A stretch of DNA of 64,000 nt from Smallanthus sonchifolius. Its lineage: Eukaryota > Streptophyta > Magnoliopsida > Asterales > Asteraceae. This document shows positions 22,115 through 32,921 of this stretch, one piece after another (within the stretch, counting starts at the first letter, position 1; every line of letters begins with the position of its first letter). Under the pieces are notes generated by a model. The model searched no databases. It was given only the letters and a program-made list of their open reading frames with translations, and was not told the origin of the DNA. Location of the stretch: the NCBI GenBank assembly GCA_023525975.1, contig CM042022.1, forward strand, positions 64,500,001 to 64,564,000. Reading direction: 5' to 3'. The position numbers and the translations under genes were made by a program.

Positions 22115-24822
22115 TGTAAGGCCCCACACCTGGCACCATACAGTTGGTACTCATAACTGGTTATACTCTTTAAAAACATCTAACTTTCATTTAAATAAAC
22201 AGTGGAAGTCTTTCTAAATATAGTATTATCTTTAGATTCGTTAATTTTCTTAACGTTACCTGATGAATGCATGCGCACCAACCCGACTAGCACCGCTCCC
22301 AATCCAAGATATCTCGTCTAGCAGACTCACATGCAAAACAATCTAACGTACATACAAAGTCAGCTACGCTGAGTGAGTTCTAATAGTTTAAATTAACAAA
22401 AGTCAACTCTTCTCATTTATTGTTTATCTCCCCTCAAGACCCTCTGGTCAATAGAAAATAGTTGTATAGATTTTCATCATATAATTAACCCCCGTTATTT
22501 TATAATATCCCAAAGGGTCACCACCCAAGACTCTACCCACCATTTTAACTCAGTAAGTTTCTCTAACATAGAATGGACTTACTATTCTGATAACTCACAA
22601 TTTACTATATATATTAACCATACACTGGCTAACTCATCCAACCTCTAGACACCGACTTACCAGTCCTAACCAGCACTCTCATAAACCAATTGACTCAACA
22701 GTTGTACACAATGTACTCAACCCCCGACACAACAGTCAATCTAACTCGACACATCACATTGATTCCATCTATTTACACATCAATGCCATCTCATACACAA
22801 TTAATATAACTCACCACTTGCATGCAATTTAACACATATATAAGCACACAAATACATACCTCATCACTGCACCCTCGCCAGGGTTATCCCAGTCGGGATA
22901 CTCTTCATAAGCTCAGCTCCACCCTTGTTACAGGGCCCCGCCGCTAAACATAGCGACACACTCGTCATCTATGATGACTACCCAGCCACCACACGGTGAC
23001 TATATCATCTACCATACGGTGACTGACACATCACACGTACAATGATGACCCCGAAGGACTCTGTCCTCCATATCACTATTAGCCGTATACACGGACAACA
23101 ATGCAAGCACACAAAGCAACACATATATATACACATGACACTACCTGGACATGTACTACGACTCACCACCATTTACGGATCACTTACGTGTGTAATCCAA
23201 CGCTTACTTAGAAGTATCCTCATAACGTCTAGATACATTACCCAACTCTTTCCTAATAGGAAGTTATACGACACCCAAACACCATACTGACTTCTAGCCC
23301 ATACATACTATGGACACCACATAGACTGATGCAAACACGATATCCGTCGTGTCATGAGGACAACGACACAATACATACACCATCAAGCACACCACGCATG
23401 ACAGCATACTATCACCTACTTGACTCGTTAATGAACCTCATACGGGTTCCCATGCTAACTCTCCTTATATAACCATCACAGGTTTAGCTAAATTCCCGAC
23501 TCGCCCCGACTAACTCATAAGGTGACACACCCAGATCATCACACTCTTGTTCACCCACCCTAAGGCCCCATAATAACCCTTAGCTTCATTATTACATAAC
23601 GATCTCATAAAACACTTCCAGTTTAAATTATGACTTGTAATATGTTTGCTTAGTGAAACATGCGAGTATGTACGATAGCCCCAAAACAGTAAAACGTTTA
23701 AAAAGAGGGGATTAGAAACTCACCGGTTACGTTGAATCCCAATCCTTGCTCTACACCCAGTCCGTTCATGCTCGAAGCTCGAGCCGGTCAATGCATGATC
23801 CCATGACCAGACACGTTCAAAACTTACATTGAATAACGTAAAACAATAACTAAACCCCGACGCTCGGCTCGTCATTCCAACCTCTCTTCCCCACGAGACC
23901 TAGCTTCCTGGTTCACGTGTAACATAGTCTCCCGTCCTTAACAGGACCTGTGCACCCAAGTCCCCGCTTACGTGCACGCACATGCAGGTGCCATGCAAAC
24001 CCTAGTTCCATGAACATGTGCTCACCCAAGCCGGTTTCCTATGCATGCATACACGCCATGTGTAAACCCTAACTGTCACCATCATCGTATGCTGTCATCT
24101 TCCTCGTCGGGAAACCCTAACCGAGTACCACCTCCAGTCCTGCTCACCACCGTGTCGTGTCTCACCCACCGGTCACCACTAATCACCACTGCCACGCATC
24201 CCGTCTTCATCTTTGCGCCAATTCTAGCCGGCTCCATCATCTCTGGTTACTTCCGAGAACACTACGTTAGCCGCTGTGTTCGTCCTCCGTAGCCCCATGA
24301 GGTCACCCATCACCAAGCGCCACCGCCTTCGTCCCCCTCGTGCCCGTCTCCCTGTGCTCCTTCTCAAATACTTGATATTACCACTGCATGCTACCATGCT
24401 CGTCTTCGTTCCGGCCACCTCCTCTCATCTTATTCTCGGCCACGAATAAAAGGCCCAAACCCTAATTGGGTTCTATACCAAGGAAAACACAAACGAACAT
24501 GCGTAAAAGCATAAAGGAGGAATACCTTGCTTAAACGTGGGATTATCCACTCGGATCCGTCGTGAACCCTTTTCCTCCGGCGTCTCTCTTCTCCTTTCTT
24601 TCTCGTTGCTGTCGTCCGATGCAAGCCTAGGCTGATTGGCCTAGGGTTTACGCAAAGAGGGTTTTTAAATCTCTAACCTTTAAAATAACGGCTAAATGGG
24701 TCCTTTAACCTTATACACTAAGCACCACGTGAAACCGTTATAGTCAAAGTTGTATAGGAAATAAGGCCATGTTTCCTCTATGACCCGACCCATTTAGATA
24801 GATAAGTTTTCGGGATGTTACA
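22115..24822 (-). repeat. E4 5' LTR, 2708 bp
   Basis: Plus strand TGTAAGGCCCC to GGATGTTACA. The right 1.18 kb matches the truncated 3' LTR with scattered substitutions and small indels. It adjoins copia gag at 24823. Confidence 0.85.
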
Positions 24823-25380
24823 ATCTAAGAAATTGTCATTAATTTCTTCAGGTTCATATTCCACCTCCGCACTTGTAAGTTTACTAAGCAAATGATAATA
24901 TCTTGTAGTTAGCTCATCCAAAGTTTCATTTGGAAAGTGCTTAAATACCACAAACTGCTTCTTTAGTAATTCTCTTCGACTTTTCTTCACATCCAAATTA
25001 CCTTCACATCTTTTCTATAAAGCTTCCCACAATTGCTTTGAAGTATGAAACTGCTTGAACCCATGAAAAATTTCCTTTGGCAAAAACATTGAAATACTTG
25101 CCATTGCCTTCTTTTCTCTGTCACACACTAATTTCTCTTCAGTTGTCAATGTAGAAATGGGCTTTGGAAGATTGTCATTTCCCATAAAAGAATAAACTGG
25201 ATGTTTGTATCCTTCAAAAATTGGAATCTATATGCTAGTATCAGTGTAACAGACAAACTGATCAAATCTGTCTTTCTAGTTTGAATAACCAGCTAGGCTC
25301 ATCAGCTTTGGTGGTTTCTGAGGAGTTCCAATTTCATTGTCATAGTTCAACATGTTTGTAACCTGTACCATGTTTTCCAT
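24823..25380 (-). pseudogene. gag: C1 Gag N-terminal (UBN2-type) part, with stops
   Basis: From an ATG at 25380 (MENMVQVTNML) through SLAGYSN, ISTLTTEEKLVCDREKKAMA and FVVFKHFPNETLDELTTRYY, characteristic of the plant copia Gag core. Three stops fall where a Trp is expected (SN-W-KDRF at about 25276, ISI-W-IPIF near 25227, EAL-W-KRC near 25013), all TGG to TAG. It is cut by the E4 LTR at 24823. Confidence 0.85.
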
Positions 25381-25885
25381 AATAACAAGTATACAAAGAA
25401 TATCAAGCAAAGTAAACAATTGAACAAAATTCACCACAAGCGAACTTAACAAGTTCGCTTCAAACCAGAAACAAGCGAAGATGTCCAAGCGAACTTAACA
25501 AGTTCACCACTAATAGAAACTAGCGAAGATAATAAGTTCGCCTCCTTAAGTTCGCCTGTAACAGAAGCTAATTTCTCCTGAATCGCTGAAATCTCAGGAA
25601 AGAGAAAGTTCAACCAAAACTCGAACAAATACTTATGAAAATATTCATTTCTTGATGATTTGAAGGAATTTGATCAAATTGAACCATAGGAATCTCTATA
25701 ATATGAATTAGAACACTTTGCAAGGATCAAAATCTTCAATAACACTTCCAATTTGATGAAATCAGCCTCAAAATCACTTCAAGAACTCAAAAACACCATG
25801 AACATGAAATTCTTATAAAAACTCAAGCTTTTGTAGTCAAATCTCTACACAAAAGTCGCTAATCAATCTCAATCAAGAGCATATA
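25381..25885 (-). other. C1 leader with GCGAACTT palindromes
   Basis: Untranslated leader. 25435-25560 holds several copies of GCGAACTT-(2-4 nt)-AAGTTCGC. The same word recurs in the C1 LTR at 26160-26205. Confidence 0.7.
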
Positions 25886-25897
25886 GCTCTGATACCA
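25886..25897 (-). other. C1 primer binding site (initiator tRNA-Met)
   Basis: Minus strand TGGTATCAGAGC, two bases after the 5' LTR. Confidence 0.9.
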
Positions 25898-25899
25898 CA

Positions 25900-26324
25900 T
25901 GTAGGTCCCGGAGAGGTCAATACGGATCTTACAAGATGAGCAACTGACACACAAGCGGAGTGCGGAATCCAATGCATGCATGCTTGTGTATAGATGACAA
26001 CTAGAACAATAACAATGAACACAGAAGGTAAATAATCTCCATTTGTATTGCTCTTGCTCTCAAACTCAGAGTGTTTACAAGAACTGAATGAACAAAAGCT
26101 TACAAATCAAACAAGTAAACACCTATTTATAGAAAAGTAACTGCCGCAGACTTGTCCTAGGCGAACTTACTAAGTTCGCCTATGCCAAAACTTACTAAGT
26201 TCGCCTATGCCAAAACTTAGTTACTTCCTACACATTACAAGTATAAAAGACAAACATAAAACATATAGACATTACAAAGACCTAATCTATTACAAGGCTA
26301 CTTATCACAAAACATGTCTCTACA
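25900..26324 (-). repeat. C1 5' LTR, 425 bp
   Basis: Plus strand TGTAGGTCCC to TCTCTACA, with five-base inverted ends TGTAG/CTACA. The right flank TAATT (26325-26329) would be the target duplication. The short length is typical of copia. Confidence 0.85.
26122..26132 (-). promoter_or_regulatory. C1 LTR TATA box
   Basis: Minus strand CTATAAATAGG, a strong plant TATA-box match, 190 bases into the LTR. Confidence 0.7.
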
Positions 26325-27037
26325 TAATTCTTCTTTTAGGTACTTACCATTTTTCTCTTGCATCATCGTAGATAATTAGATATTTAGAGTTATTTATTGT
26401 TGATTTGTTTGACCCGACCCGAATTGAATCGCCGACCCGAACATATAACAGTAAACATAGCAATAGGAAAAACAAAACTTGTGTCTTGTGACTTTCGGCC
26501 CCCTCTACTTATTTTTTCAATCTCCGCCACTAAACAGTTCAACATGAAACCATTTCATTTTTCATTTTTCATTTTATGTTTCGTCTTTTTCACCAAACCT
26601 CTTCTTCCCTTCTCTTTTCTCATTTTAGTGTCAAATCTCTTTTTAGACTATTGTTGTGGGTAGAATTTCCTTCGATCTTTGTCCTTTAATCCGGTCCGAT
26701 CGTTGTCACCGGCCCAACCGCTGGCAGCTAGAACCAGCTGATATTTTTTAAAAACGACTTAAATGGGCTTAACAGGACCGCTGATGTCGCCGGTTCCCGG
26801 TCCGATCATGAAAACATTGCTACCTATGAAGCAGAAGGATCAAATATAAGCATTATGACATATAGTATAAACATAAGAAATTCATACCTTAAGCAATTAT
26901 ACCATTTTTAAAATTCTGCAAAACTCATTTATGATGCTCGTGGTAATCTACGTACAAATTATATCCCCATAAGATTTTTCTTTAAACTTTGGGGGTTGTA
27001 TTGATGTTTACAAATTATTCTGGTTACCACGATTTAA
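26325..27037. other. Unassigned intergenic DNA
   Basis: No gene or known repeat recognised. The 88-codon plus-strand frame at 26397-26663 is Phe/Leu/Ser-rich and looks random. Confidence 0.5.
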
Positions 27038-27362
27038 AATATTTCTATTGTTAACAGTTACCCTATAACGTAAGTTCTAAATGAATTATTTATGAAACCT
27101 AAATCATAATATGCGGCTTTAAAATGTTTGTTATTTCTTCGGAGTGGTGACAGGATATATATATATATCCTGTCACCACTCCGAAGAAATAACAAACATT
27201 TTCATGCAACTTTAAAGCCGCATGTCACCACTCCGAAGAAATAACCAACATTTTAAAGCCGCATATTATGATTTAGGTTTCATAAATAATTCATTTAGAA
27301 CTTACGTTATAGGGTAACTGTTAACAATAGAAATATTACGTTATAGGGTAACTGTTAACAAT
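27038..27362. repeat. Long foldback (imperfect inverted repeat)
   Basis: The left arm 27038-27161 is the reverse complement of the right arm 27162-27337, centred on GGATATATATATATATCC. The right arm carries an extra about 52-bp duplicate of its inner part (CACTCCGAAGAAATAAC repeated). A further duplicate of ACGTTATAGGGTAACTGTT follows at 27338-27362. The RNA would form a hairpin of over 100 bp. No ORF, and no target duplication recognised. Confidence 0.85.
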
Positions 27363-27861
27363 ATATATATATATACAAGCCGATTATCGTACAAATTGTT
27401 TTAGCATACGAAGCGTACGAAGGCACCAGCATGCGACACGTGTTCAGTGGGCGAGGGGTAAATACGTCCGCGTTATAATCACGCATGATTTATAATAATG
27501 TATGACCATAATCACGTAATCACGAATGATATACGCACAACACATCGACCTTATAAAAAAAGTCATTTTTTTAATAAAAGTATAGCAAGAGTATACTTAA
27601 ATTAAAGAGAATAAAATGCTCGATTTTATGGTGTAATTTTTTTAAAAAAATAATATCGTATAAAAAAGTTATTCTTGTTTTAAAAAAAATAGGGGAACTT
27701 ATAAAAAGTCTATAAAGGTAGGCTATTCCAATTTTACCCTTTTCGGAATCTTTTCACACTTAAAACAATCACATTTGATCTTAACCATTGATTTACTAGA
27801 TCAACGCTTCAAAATACTTGCTATGCTTTTCACCAAAAAAACAATTTGTATTTAAAACTTC

Positions 27862-27912
<51 letters not shown>
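27363..27912. other. Unassigned DNA ending in a TA microsatellite
   Basis: No gene seen. 27865-27912 is (TA)n, directly abutting the Helitron end; the base before CTAG is A, as expected for Helitron insertion between A and T. Confidence 0.6.
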
Positions 27913-27913
<1 letters not shown>

Positions 27914-28257
27914 TAGGTTAGAAACCCGTGTATCACACGGGTGTAGTAAAGAAAATATCAAATCGTTAATTAGGGAATTTAGTCAGTCCTATTGGGAGGC
28001 AAAAGAGCAATAAGTAAATAAATGAAGCATGAATTTTTTTTAATAAAATAAGTTTAGAGGTTTTATGGATTAAAAATATATTTTTGATGATATTTAAGAC
28101 AACTGACCCATTCCCTTTTTAGCTAATTTTTTGGTTAGAGATAAAACATAACACAAACCAACCCATTCACGAGTAAATCAGTCAAAATTGGCACCTCTCG
28201 TCTAGACCTTAAAATAAGTAATAAAACTGAAAAGGTAGTAGGAAACAGAAAATATAC

Positions 28258-28383
28258 TTGATTGTAGTTGTGCTAGCTTTTAATGCAGTGTTATAGAAGT
28301 CATGCACCTCCTCCGGATGAGAAAAGCTATCTAAGCAAGCACTTAATGGCAACCACGGGCGTACAATTTCATCTGAAGAACTG
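28258..28383 (-). pseudogene. Captured exon of UBP14-like ubiquitin protease (exon D)
   Basis: Minus translation includes SSSDEIVRPWLPLSACLDSF and EEVHDFYNTALKASTTTIK. This matches the region of plant UBP14 / human USP5 (isopeptidase T) after the Cys-box half, around its ubiquitin-associated domains. The donor after it is GTATAT. The next UBP14 exon is absent, so the captured piece ends here. Confidence 0.8.
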
Positions 28384-28479
28384 CTACCAGTAAAATATTA
28401 TTTTCATTAATCAACTAATCTAAGAAATGGTTATTCCATAAAGAAAAAAAACAATAAATTGAAGTTTTATTAGACTTAC

Positions 28480-28544
28480 ATTTCCTGTCCCCGGCCTCTT
28501 TTTGAGCCTTCAAAACTTCAATTTTTGAAAATCTTCTAGTTCCT
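28480..28544 (-). pseudogene. Captured UBP14-like exon C, frameshifted
   Basis: Begins ELEDFQKLK, as in UBP14 proteins. An 8-base duplication (TTGAAGTT) then shifts the frame into LKAQKEAGDRK. Good AG acceptor and GTAAGT donor. The duplication shows the copy is not under protein-level selection. Confidence 0.75.
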
Positions 28545-28630
28545 CTCAAATGTAAATAAGCAATAAAATAATATAAAAAGAGCTTCTAGTTAGGGAGGTA
28601 AAAACCTACAAATTAAAAGGAGGAACTCAC

Positions 28631-28829
28631 TTTTGTTAGTGGCCTTCTCTAATGGAATCGTTGAGGAAAGAATGTAGTCATTTCTTTTATTGCAAGTAAC
28701 CTTCCCAGAAGAACATTGAAGGCGTTCTTCAATACCAAACTTGAAACTCCTTACGGGGTCCGCTTCAACGTAACCAACATAAATTCGTTCAACTTGGTCA
28801 ATGAAAAGTAGGAAAAACTCAAGTGCATC
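28631..28829 (-). pseudogene. Captured UBP14-like exon B
   Basis: A 199-base exon, open throughout, starting DALEFFLLFIDQVER and containing RSFKFGIEERLQCSSGKV and IPLEKATNK. These are hallmark strings of plant UBP14, a deubiquitinase that takes apart free ubiquitin chains. Borders are TAG acceptor and GTGAGT donor. Confidence 0.85.
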
Positions 28830-28926
28830 CTACACTTTAATTTAGTTTGAGTTATCTACATAAATAATATGGTAACAGAAGATACGAGCAACTAAAACAC
28901 GATACATTGTTCAATATTTAACGTAC

Positions 28927-29007
28927 CTGCTGAAGCATGGTTGAAAATTCAAGATGACTGGCTGTAAGTACTGCCTTAAACATCCTGGGACGAATACCTT
29001 ATTGTTT
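28927..29007 (-). pseudogene. Captured UBP14-like exon A, with stop
   Basis: Reads GIRPRMFKAVLTASHLEFS then TMLQQ, joining in frame with exon B (QQ-DALEFF) as in UBP14. Just before it a TAA stands where UBP14 relatives have Glu (KQ-stop-GIRP). CTAG acceptor and GTACGT donor. Confidence 0.82.
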
Positions 29008-29875
29008 CTAGAAAAAGTAACAGAAAAGGTAATTCATTTGTAAATACTATGCAAAGATGCAAACCATCAATTTTGGTTTACGCTAAACAACCAACATACT
29101 TCAGGGTATATCTCTTCATGGATCTTCTACATATAGTTGAAAATTAAATCAGTGGCTAGATGGATGGATCAGCTAGATGGATGGATCAGTTAACAGGCTA
29201 ATTTTAATATGGGATGAAACATATTAGATTGGATTGACCCACAAACATTCATTTAACCATTTCTTAAGAATATAAATGATTAATGTGTTTATTAATATAA
29301 AAAGGGCAATTGTAGAAAAAAACCCCTATGAACATTCTCTGTGTTTGTACAAAATTCTCAGGACTTATTTTTTACATAATCAAATCCCTTAACTTTTAAA
29401 AAATAACACAAAGGCCTTTTTTATATGATTAAGTCCCTAAACTTTATAAAAGTAACACTTTGATTATGTTTTGAAAGTCCACGGATTTAAGCATTCAAAA
29501 TGAAGTCTAAGAACTTTTTTTTGCAAATTCAGGTAAAGCCCATAAGGTTTTTTGAACAATTGTGGCAATAATAATCTAAATCTAAGAACTTTCAACCTAA
29601 CCCATTTGACCAATTTCCATTTTAGCTATAATTTGACCCGTTTGAAATAAAAACACAACCCAATTAAACCCATACACAAGTAACGGAGTCGAAACTACCA
29701 CCTATAATAGTTCGCAGAAAGGAGGCACTCTCTTAGTTTTGAGATTAAACAGGTTGTTCATTAAATAGCCAATTAAGATTGAAAATATAGTCAATGAACA
29801 TTCAATTAGGAATTTAAAGAAGTTAAAGGTCTCTAAAAAAATAAGCAAAAAAATATATATTAAAAAACTACTTAC

Positions 29876-29961
29876 AGGGAGTTCATAGGCAGCAAGAAAT
29901 CTATCCAAGTAGTTGATAGATAAATATGCACGATTGGGTCCAAAATGAAATGAGCATGAAC
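29876..29961 (-). pseudogene. Captured exon of a D-type cyclin
   Basis: An 86-base exon translating to FHFGPNRAYLSINYLDRF then LAAYELP, the first helices of the cyclin box of plant D-type cyclins (closest in feel to D2/D4). CAG acceptor and GTAAGT donor. No other cyclin exon was found, so only a fragment was captured. Confidence 0.8.
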
Positions 29962-30077
29962 CTGGTCAAAGTCAAAATCAAACACAAAAAGCAAAAGCAC
30001 CCTCAAAATTACCCAAATTTACAAATAAAGCAATAATTCTTATATGAGATACTAATATGAAAGTTAGTAGTAAGGAC

Positions 30078-30141
30078 CTTGTAAGGACAAAAAACTGCTC
30101 TCTGTGGCATATGGATCGGGCTTAAGTTTAAAAATTATGAC
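30078..30141 (-). pseudogene. Captured tomosyn/Lgl-like WD40 exon 2
   Basis: Reads VIIFKLKPDPYATESSFLSL after an ACAG acceptor, with GTCCTT as donor. In plant tomosyn-like (Lgl/SRO7 family) proteins a similar FKPEP-ESSFLSLQ string follows a WD40 blade. Function in the source gene: SNARE regulation in exocytosis. Confidence 0.6.
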
Positions 30142-30227
30142 CTGTACCACAAAATATTAAACACTAAACCATGCAATTCAAATTAAAATATAACATGTTT
30201 TCACAAGCTAATAGCGTATATGCTTAC

Positions 30228-30323
30228 TGTTCCACTTTGATCTCCAGATATGAGGAGTCGTGTTTCCATATCATAACATAAGGCAGTCAGGTGTACACCA
30301 CTTAAATACCAGTCATCTTTACT
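30228..30323 (-). pseudogene. Captured tomosyn/Lgl-like WD40 exon 1
   Basis: A 96-base exon in phase 0: SKDDWYLSGVHLTALCYDM then ETRLLISGDQSGT, a WD40 blade ending in the SGD-SG turn. ACAG acceptor and GTAAGC donor. It reads in frame into exon 2. Confidence 0.65.
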
Positions 30324-30712
30324 CTGTATTGTTAGAAGCAAAAAGGATAAGAAATTAAGACTATTTAACAGTAGCAAGAACTTAAATTTCAGAGATAATC
30401 AACATAAATGTAACATTCTATTAACAGGTAATTTAAAAAAAAAAAAACAATGAACCGAGAATTTGTAAAACCAAAAACTTTGAATCAGATAAATGGCAAC
30501 AATGAACCGAGAATTTGTAAAACCAAAAACTTTGAATCAGGTAAACAACAACAATGAAACAAAATCTGATGTATGTTACTATAATCTGAAAAAAAAAATA
30601 GAACATAATCAACAACAATGAACAAAAATATGATCTACATGTCTTTAATCGGTAAAATCCACAATCAAAACCAATCGAAATCAATACAATTCAGGGTTTT
30701 AAAAGAGCATAC

Positions 30713-30728
30713 CTGATGAGATGGATTT
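30713..30728 (-). pseudogene. Last 16 bases of the preceding WD40-gene exon, cut by A1
   Basis: Minus strand reads NPSHQ and then GTATGC donor. It continues in frame into SKDDWYLSG. The exon is interrupted by the A1 LTR at 30729; its remainder should be beyond 64000. Confidence 0.5.
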
Positions 30729-31916
30729 TGATGTGCGTGAAGTATATATATTTTTAATAAAGATTTTTCACACAAATGTCGGTTTTAAAATTGGTTTTCA
30801 CCTAAACTAAACCACACACACGAAGGCAAGTGTACCTGTCGGGCGGCAATATAGTATTGATAAGAACCGGATGTCAATCCATTGACACATTTTAACGTTT
30901 TGATCCAAGCTTTTTATTTGTTTGATTGAAAAGGGAAAATATTTGTTGTTTCAATTTCCTTTTAGTAAATTATTTTCTAAAATGACAGTAGTTAATTTTT
31001 GCTAAGACTTAATTAAGTAAAAGTGATTAATGTTTTTGCAAGACAATCATCTTAGTTTAGAATCCATTTATTTAATTATATCGAAACAAATTATATGGCC
31101 AAAGTTTGTAATTATGTTAATGTTCTTTGAAGCAATTGAATTAGAATCCTGTCATGGTTTTTAATCCCATAATCATTAAGAAAGACATATGAGTAAATTA
31201 CATGTTGCCCACTCAAGATTAGTTTAATTAGATAAAATGGTGTAATTTCTTAACTTATGAAATTGTAGGACAAAGTCATATAAATTTTAAGCTTGATTCA
31301 TCAATACTTCAATTAACATAACTACTGTTCAAGAAGAATCATAACATTTCTCTTAGTTTTTCCAAACACGATCAACGGGTTTGCATGTCTCAATATGTAT
31401 TCACAATAAAGGTTTCAAAGATTCATTCCTAATTCTTAGCTATAACATTATACCAAAAAATAGTAAAGTTATAAATAAATGGTAGTCTTATAGGTTTTCC
31501 AACACAATATAATTTCTCATTTACAAACCTTTAATTGATTCATAAACATTTAGACATGCAACTCCATCAAGAAATTAACACAAGATTATCATTACATTAA
31601 CATAATATTTTAGCTATAGTCATAAGTTCAACACAACTAATTAAGCTTCATCAAACTAAGATGGTTGAAAAGATGTTTAGCTCATAGTGAGCTTGCAAAC
31701 AAGAATAACACAATTGGAATACATGCAATTCAGAATATGATCAAAGATATAAACAAAGTTTTCAAGTGGAGTGATGTAGTGATCTTCTATGTGGAATTTG
31801 ATGATAGAGTGGACCTTCTCAAGCCTTAAAATGGTCTCACAAGTCTGGTTCCCGAGTGTTTAAGTGAGTGGAATTTTCTCCAAGAGGTCTCCTTTTCAAA
31901 TAATCCCAAAAGCTCA

Positions 31917-31923
31917 ATTTATA
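31917..31923 (-). promoter_or_regulatory. A1 LTR TATA-like box
   Basis: Minus strand CTATAAATTGAG. The same is at 63721-63727 in the 5' LTR. The palindrome cluster lies upstream of it on the plus-strand side, so in the likely U3/R it surrounds the start region. Confidence 0.5.
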
Positions 31924-31934
31924 GTGTCTGAGCA

Positions 31935-32215
31935 AGGAGGCACGGCCCCGTGCTGGGACCACAGTGTAACCGTTTTGTTTTCTGTCGCGAACGTACTGAA
32001 CATGTACTGGGCACGGGGGCGTGCTTGGTAGGGCACGACTCCGTGTTACACCTGGTCGGGGGACAAAGGTACACTGGTACAATTCTAAGTTGACCACGGG
32101 GTGTGCTTGATGGGGCACGGCCCGTGCTTGGCTGGGAGACTTCTGTTTTCTTCTGCAAAGTGGAGCACGGGGGTGTGCTTGGTGGGGCACGGCCCGTGCT
32201 TGGTCTTCTGAGTTG
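31935..32215. repeat. GCACGGCCCGTGC palindrome cluster (A1 3' LTR)
   Basis: About seven copies of GCACGG-(C)-CCGTGC or the variant GCACGGGGGCGTGC, spaced 15-50 bp. The sister cluster is at 63740-64000. Related words recur in the A1 interior at 46785-46945, 47428-47441, 48005-48045 and 48120-48155. Confidence 0.85.
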
Positions 32216-32388
32216 TCCAATTTCTTTACTTTTCGCCGCTTATTTGCTTGATTGTTCCTTTTAAGCCGGGAGTTCCTTAGAATTCAAATAGAAGCTAAAT
32301 GAGCGACAAATTCAATCAATGTATAGAGAAATTGATAATAATTGGGATGCAAATGATGTGAAATATATGAATAATTTAGAGCACATCA

Positions 32389-32404
32389 AACCTCCTTACA
32401 CTTG
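32389..32404 (-). other. A1 polypurine tract
   Basis: Minus strand GTGTAAGGAGGTT directly before the LTR start TGATGTGCTC. It is preceded by GAGGACAAGCAAGGTTCAA. Confidence 0.75.
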
Positions 32405-32921
32405 AACCTTGCTTGTCCTCAAGCAATACTATGAATAATTACTCCAAATGGAAATTTCAAAAGCAAATTCGGACAAACTTTAAGCAAGAAATGATTTTCC
32501 TTCTTTAAAAAAGGAACACAAGCAAACAAGTGTCAATCGAGCAAATATGAACCTATGAAGTGATATTCTTGAGGCAATGGTTTGTTTTATGAAGTTATAG
32601 ACAAGCAATACTTTAAGCACTACTCACAATGTTCACACACACTCGGCTAAATAGTTGTAGTCATACGTGTAATGGTGTATGTATAGAACACTCTATTATC
32701 AATATGAGATGTGCTACATTATATGCTTGTTAAGAGATCGAAACTCCACCACTTTATAGGAAACTTTTGCATGAATCAAAAGGTCTTTTGGGGTTGTGGG
32801 TGATTTTTGGAAGGTGATTTGGTACTTGGGGCTTGACTTTGGCTTATTTGACTAAAAAGAAAGGGTAAACTAAATCTAAAACTAGAAATCCCTCCACAAT
32901 GCTTGGTTAGAAGGGGTGTTA
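32405..32921 (-). other. A1 3' untranslated interior
   Basis: AT-rich; no gene seen. Confidence 0.6.

Larger units (their letters stand above)
17643..24822 (-). mobile_element. E4: non-autonomous gypsy-type element, no gag-pol
   Basis: Minus-strand structure: 5' LTR (24822-22115), initiator-Met primer site, 3.2-kb interior, purine tract GGGGGTAGACT and 3' LTR (18880 to 17643, truncated). No Gag, RT or integrase motif is visible in the interior. Termini on the minus strand (TGTAACATCC to GGGGCCTTACA) and the purine tract equal those of E5, so E5-type proteins could mobilise it (inference). There is no target duplication because the left end is deleted. Confidence 0.8.
15379..26324 (-). mobile_element. 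C1: Ty1/copia retrotransposon, 5' part only
   Basis: A minus-strand element with 5' LTR (25900-26324), primer site, leader and gag (25380 down to 15379). It is split by E4 (17643-24822) and ended on the left by E3. The UBN2-type Gag domain, two zinc knuckles, acidic linker and coiled coil match large copia Gag proteins of plants (Tork/SIRE-like; lineage uncertain). Protease, integrase, RT and the 3' LTR are not in the window. Confidence 0.85.
27913..30728 (-). mobile_element. H1: Helitron 3' part with captured host-gene exons
   Basis: On the minus strand the element ends …CCTAG followed by host T, seven bases after a hairpin of stem ACCCGTGT (27924-27931 and 27935-27942) with loop ATC. This matches the CTRR end and subterminal hairpin of plant Helitrons. 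Inside are spliced-gene fragments of three unrelated host genes, all in minus orientation with GT-AG intron borders. No Rep/helicase is visible. A1 interrupts it at 30729, so the 5' end is beyond the window. Confidence 0.72.
30729..32388 (-). repeat. A1 3' LTR, 1660 bp
   Basis: Plus strand TGATGTGC to GCACATCA, perfect 8-bp inverted ends. It matches 62540-64000 closely. About 31935-32215 is a GC-rich cluster of palindromic GCACGGCCCGTGC words. The left flank GATTT (30724-30728) should recur right of the 5' LTR beyond the window. Confidence 0.9.

Noticed and set aside
26397..26663. 88-codon plus-strand ORF
   Set aside because: Phe/Leu/Ser-rich composition of AT-rich DNA; no domain or coding bias.
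29100..29160. Possible extra captured exon (KIHEEIYPE)
   Set aside because: Too short, and no match I can name; splice borders alone are not enough.
31837..32220. 127-codon minus-strand ORF in the A1 LTR
   Set aside because: Built from the palindrome cluster; the other LTR has a shifted version.
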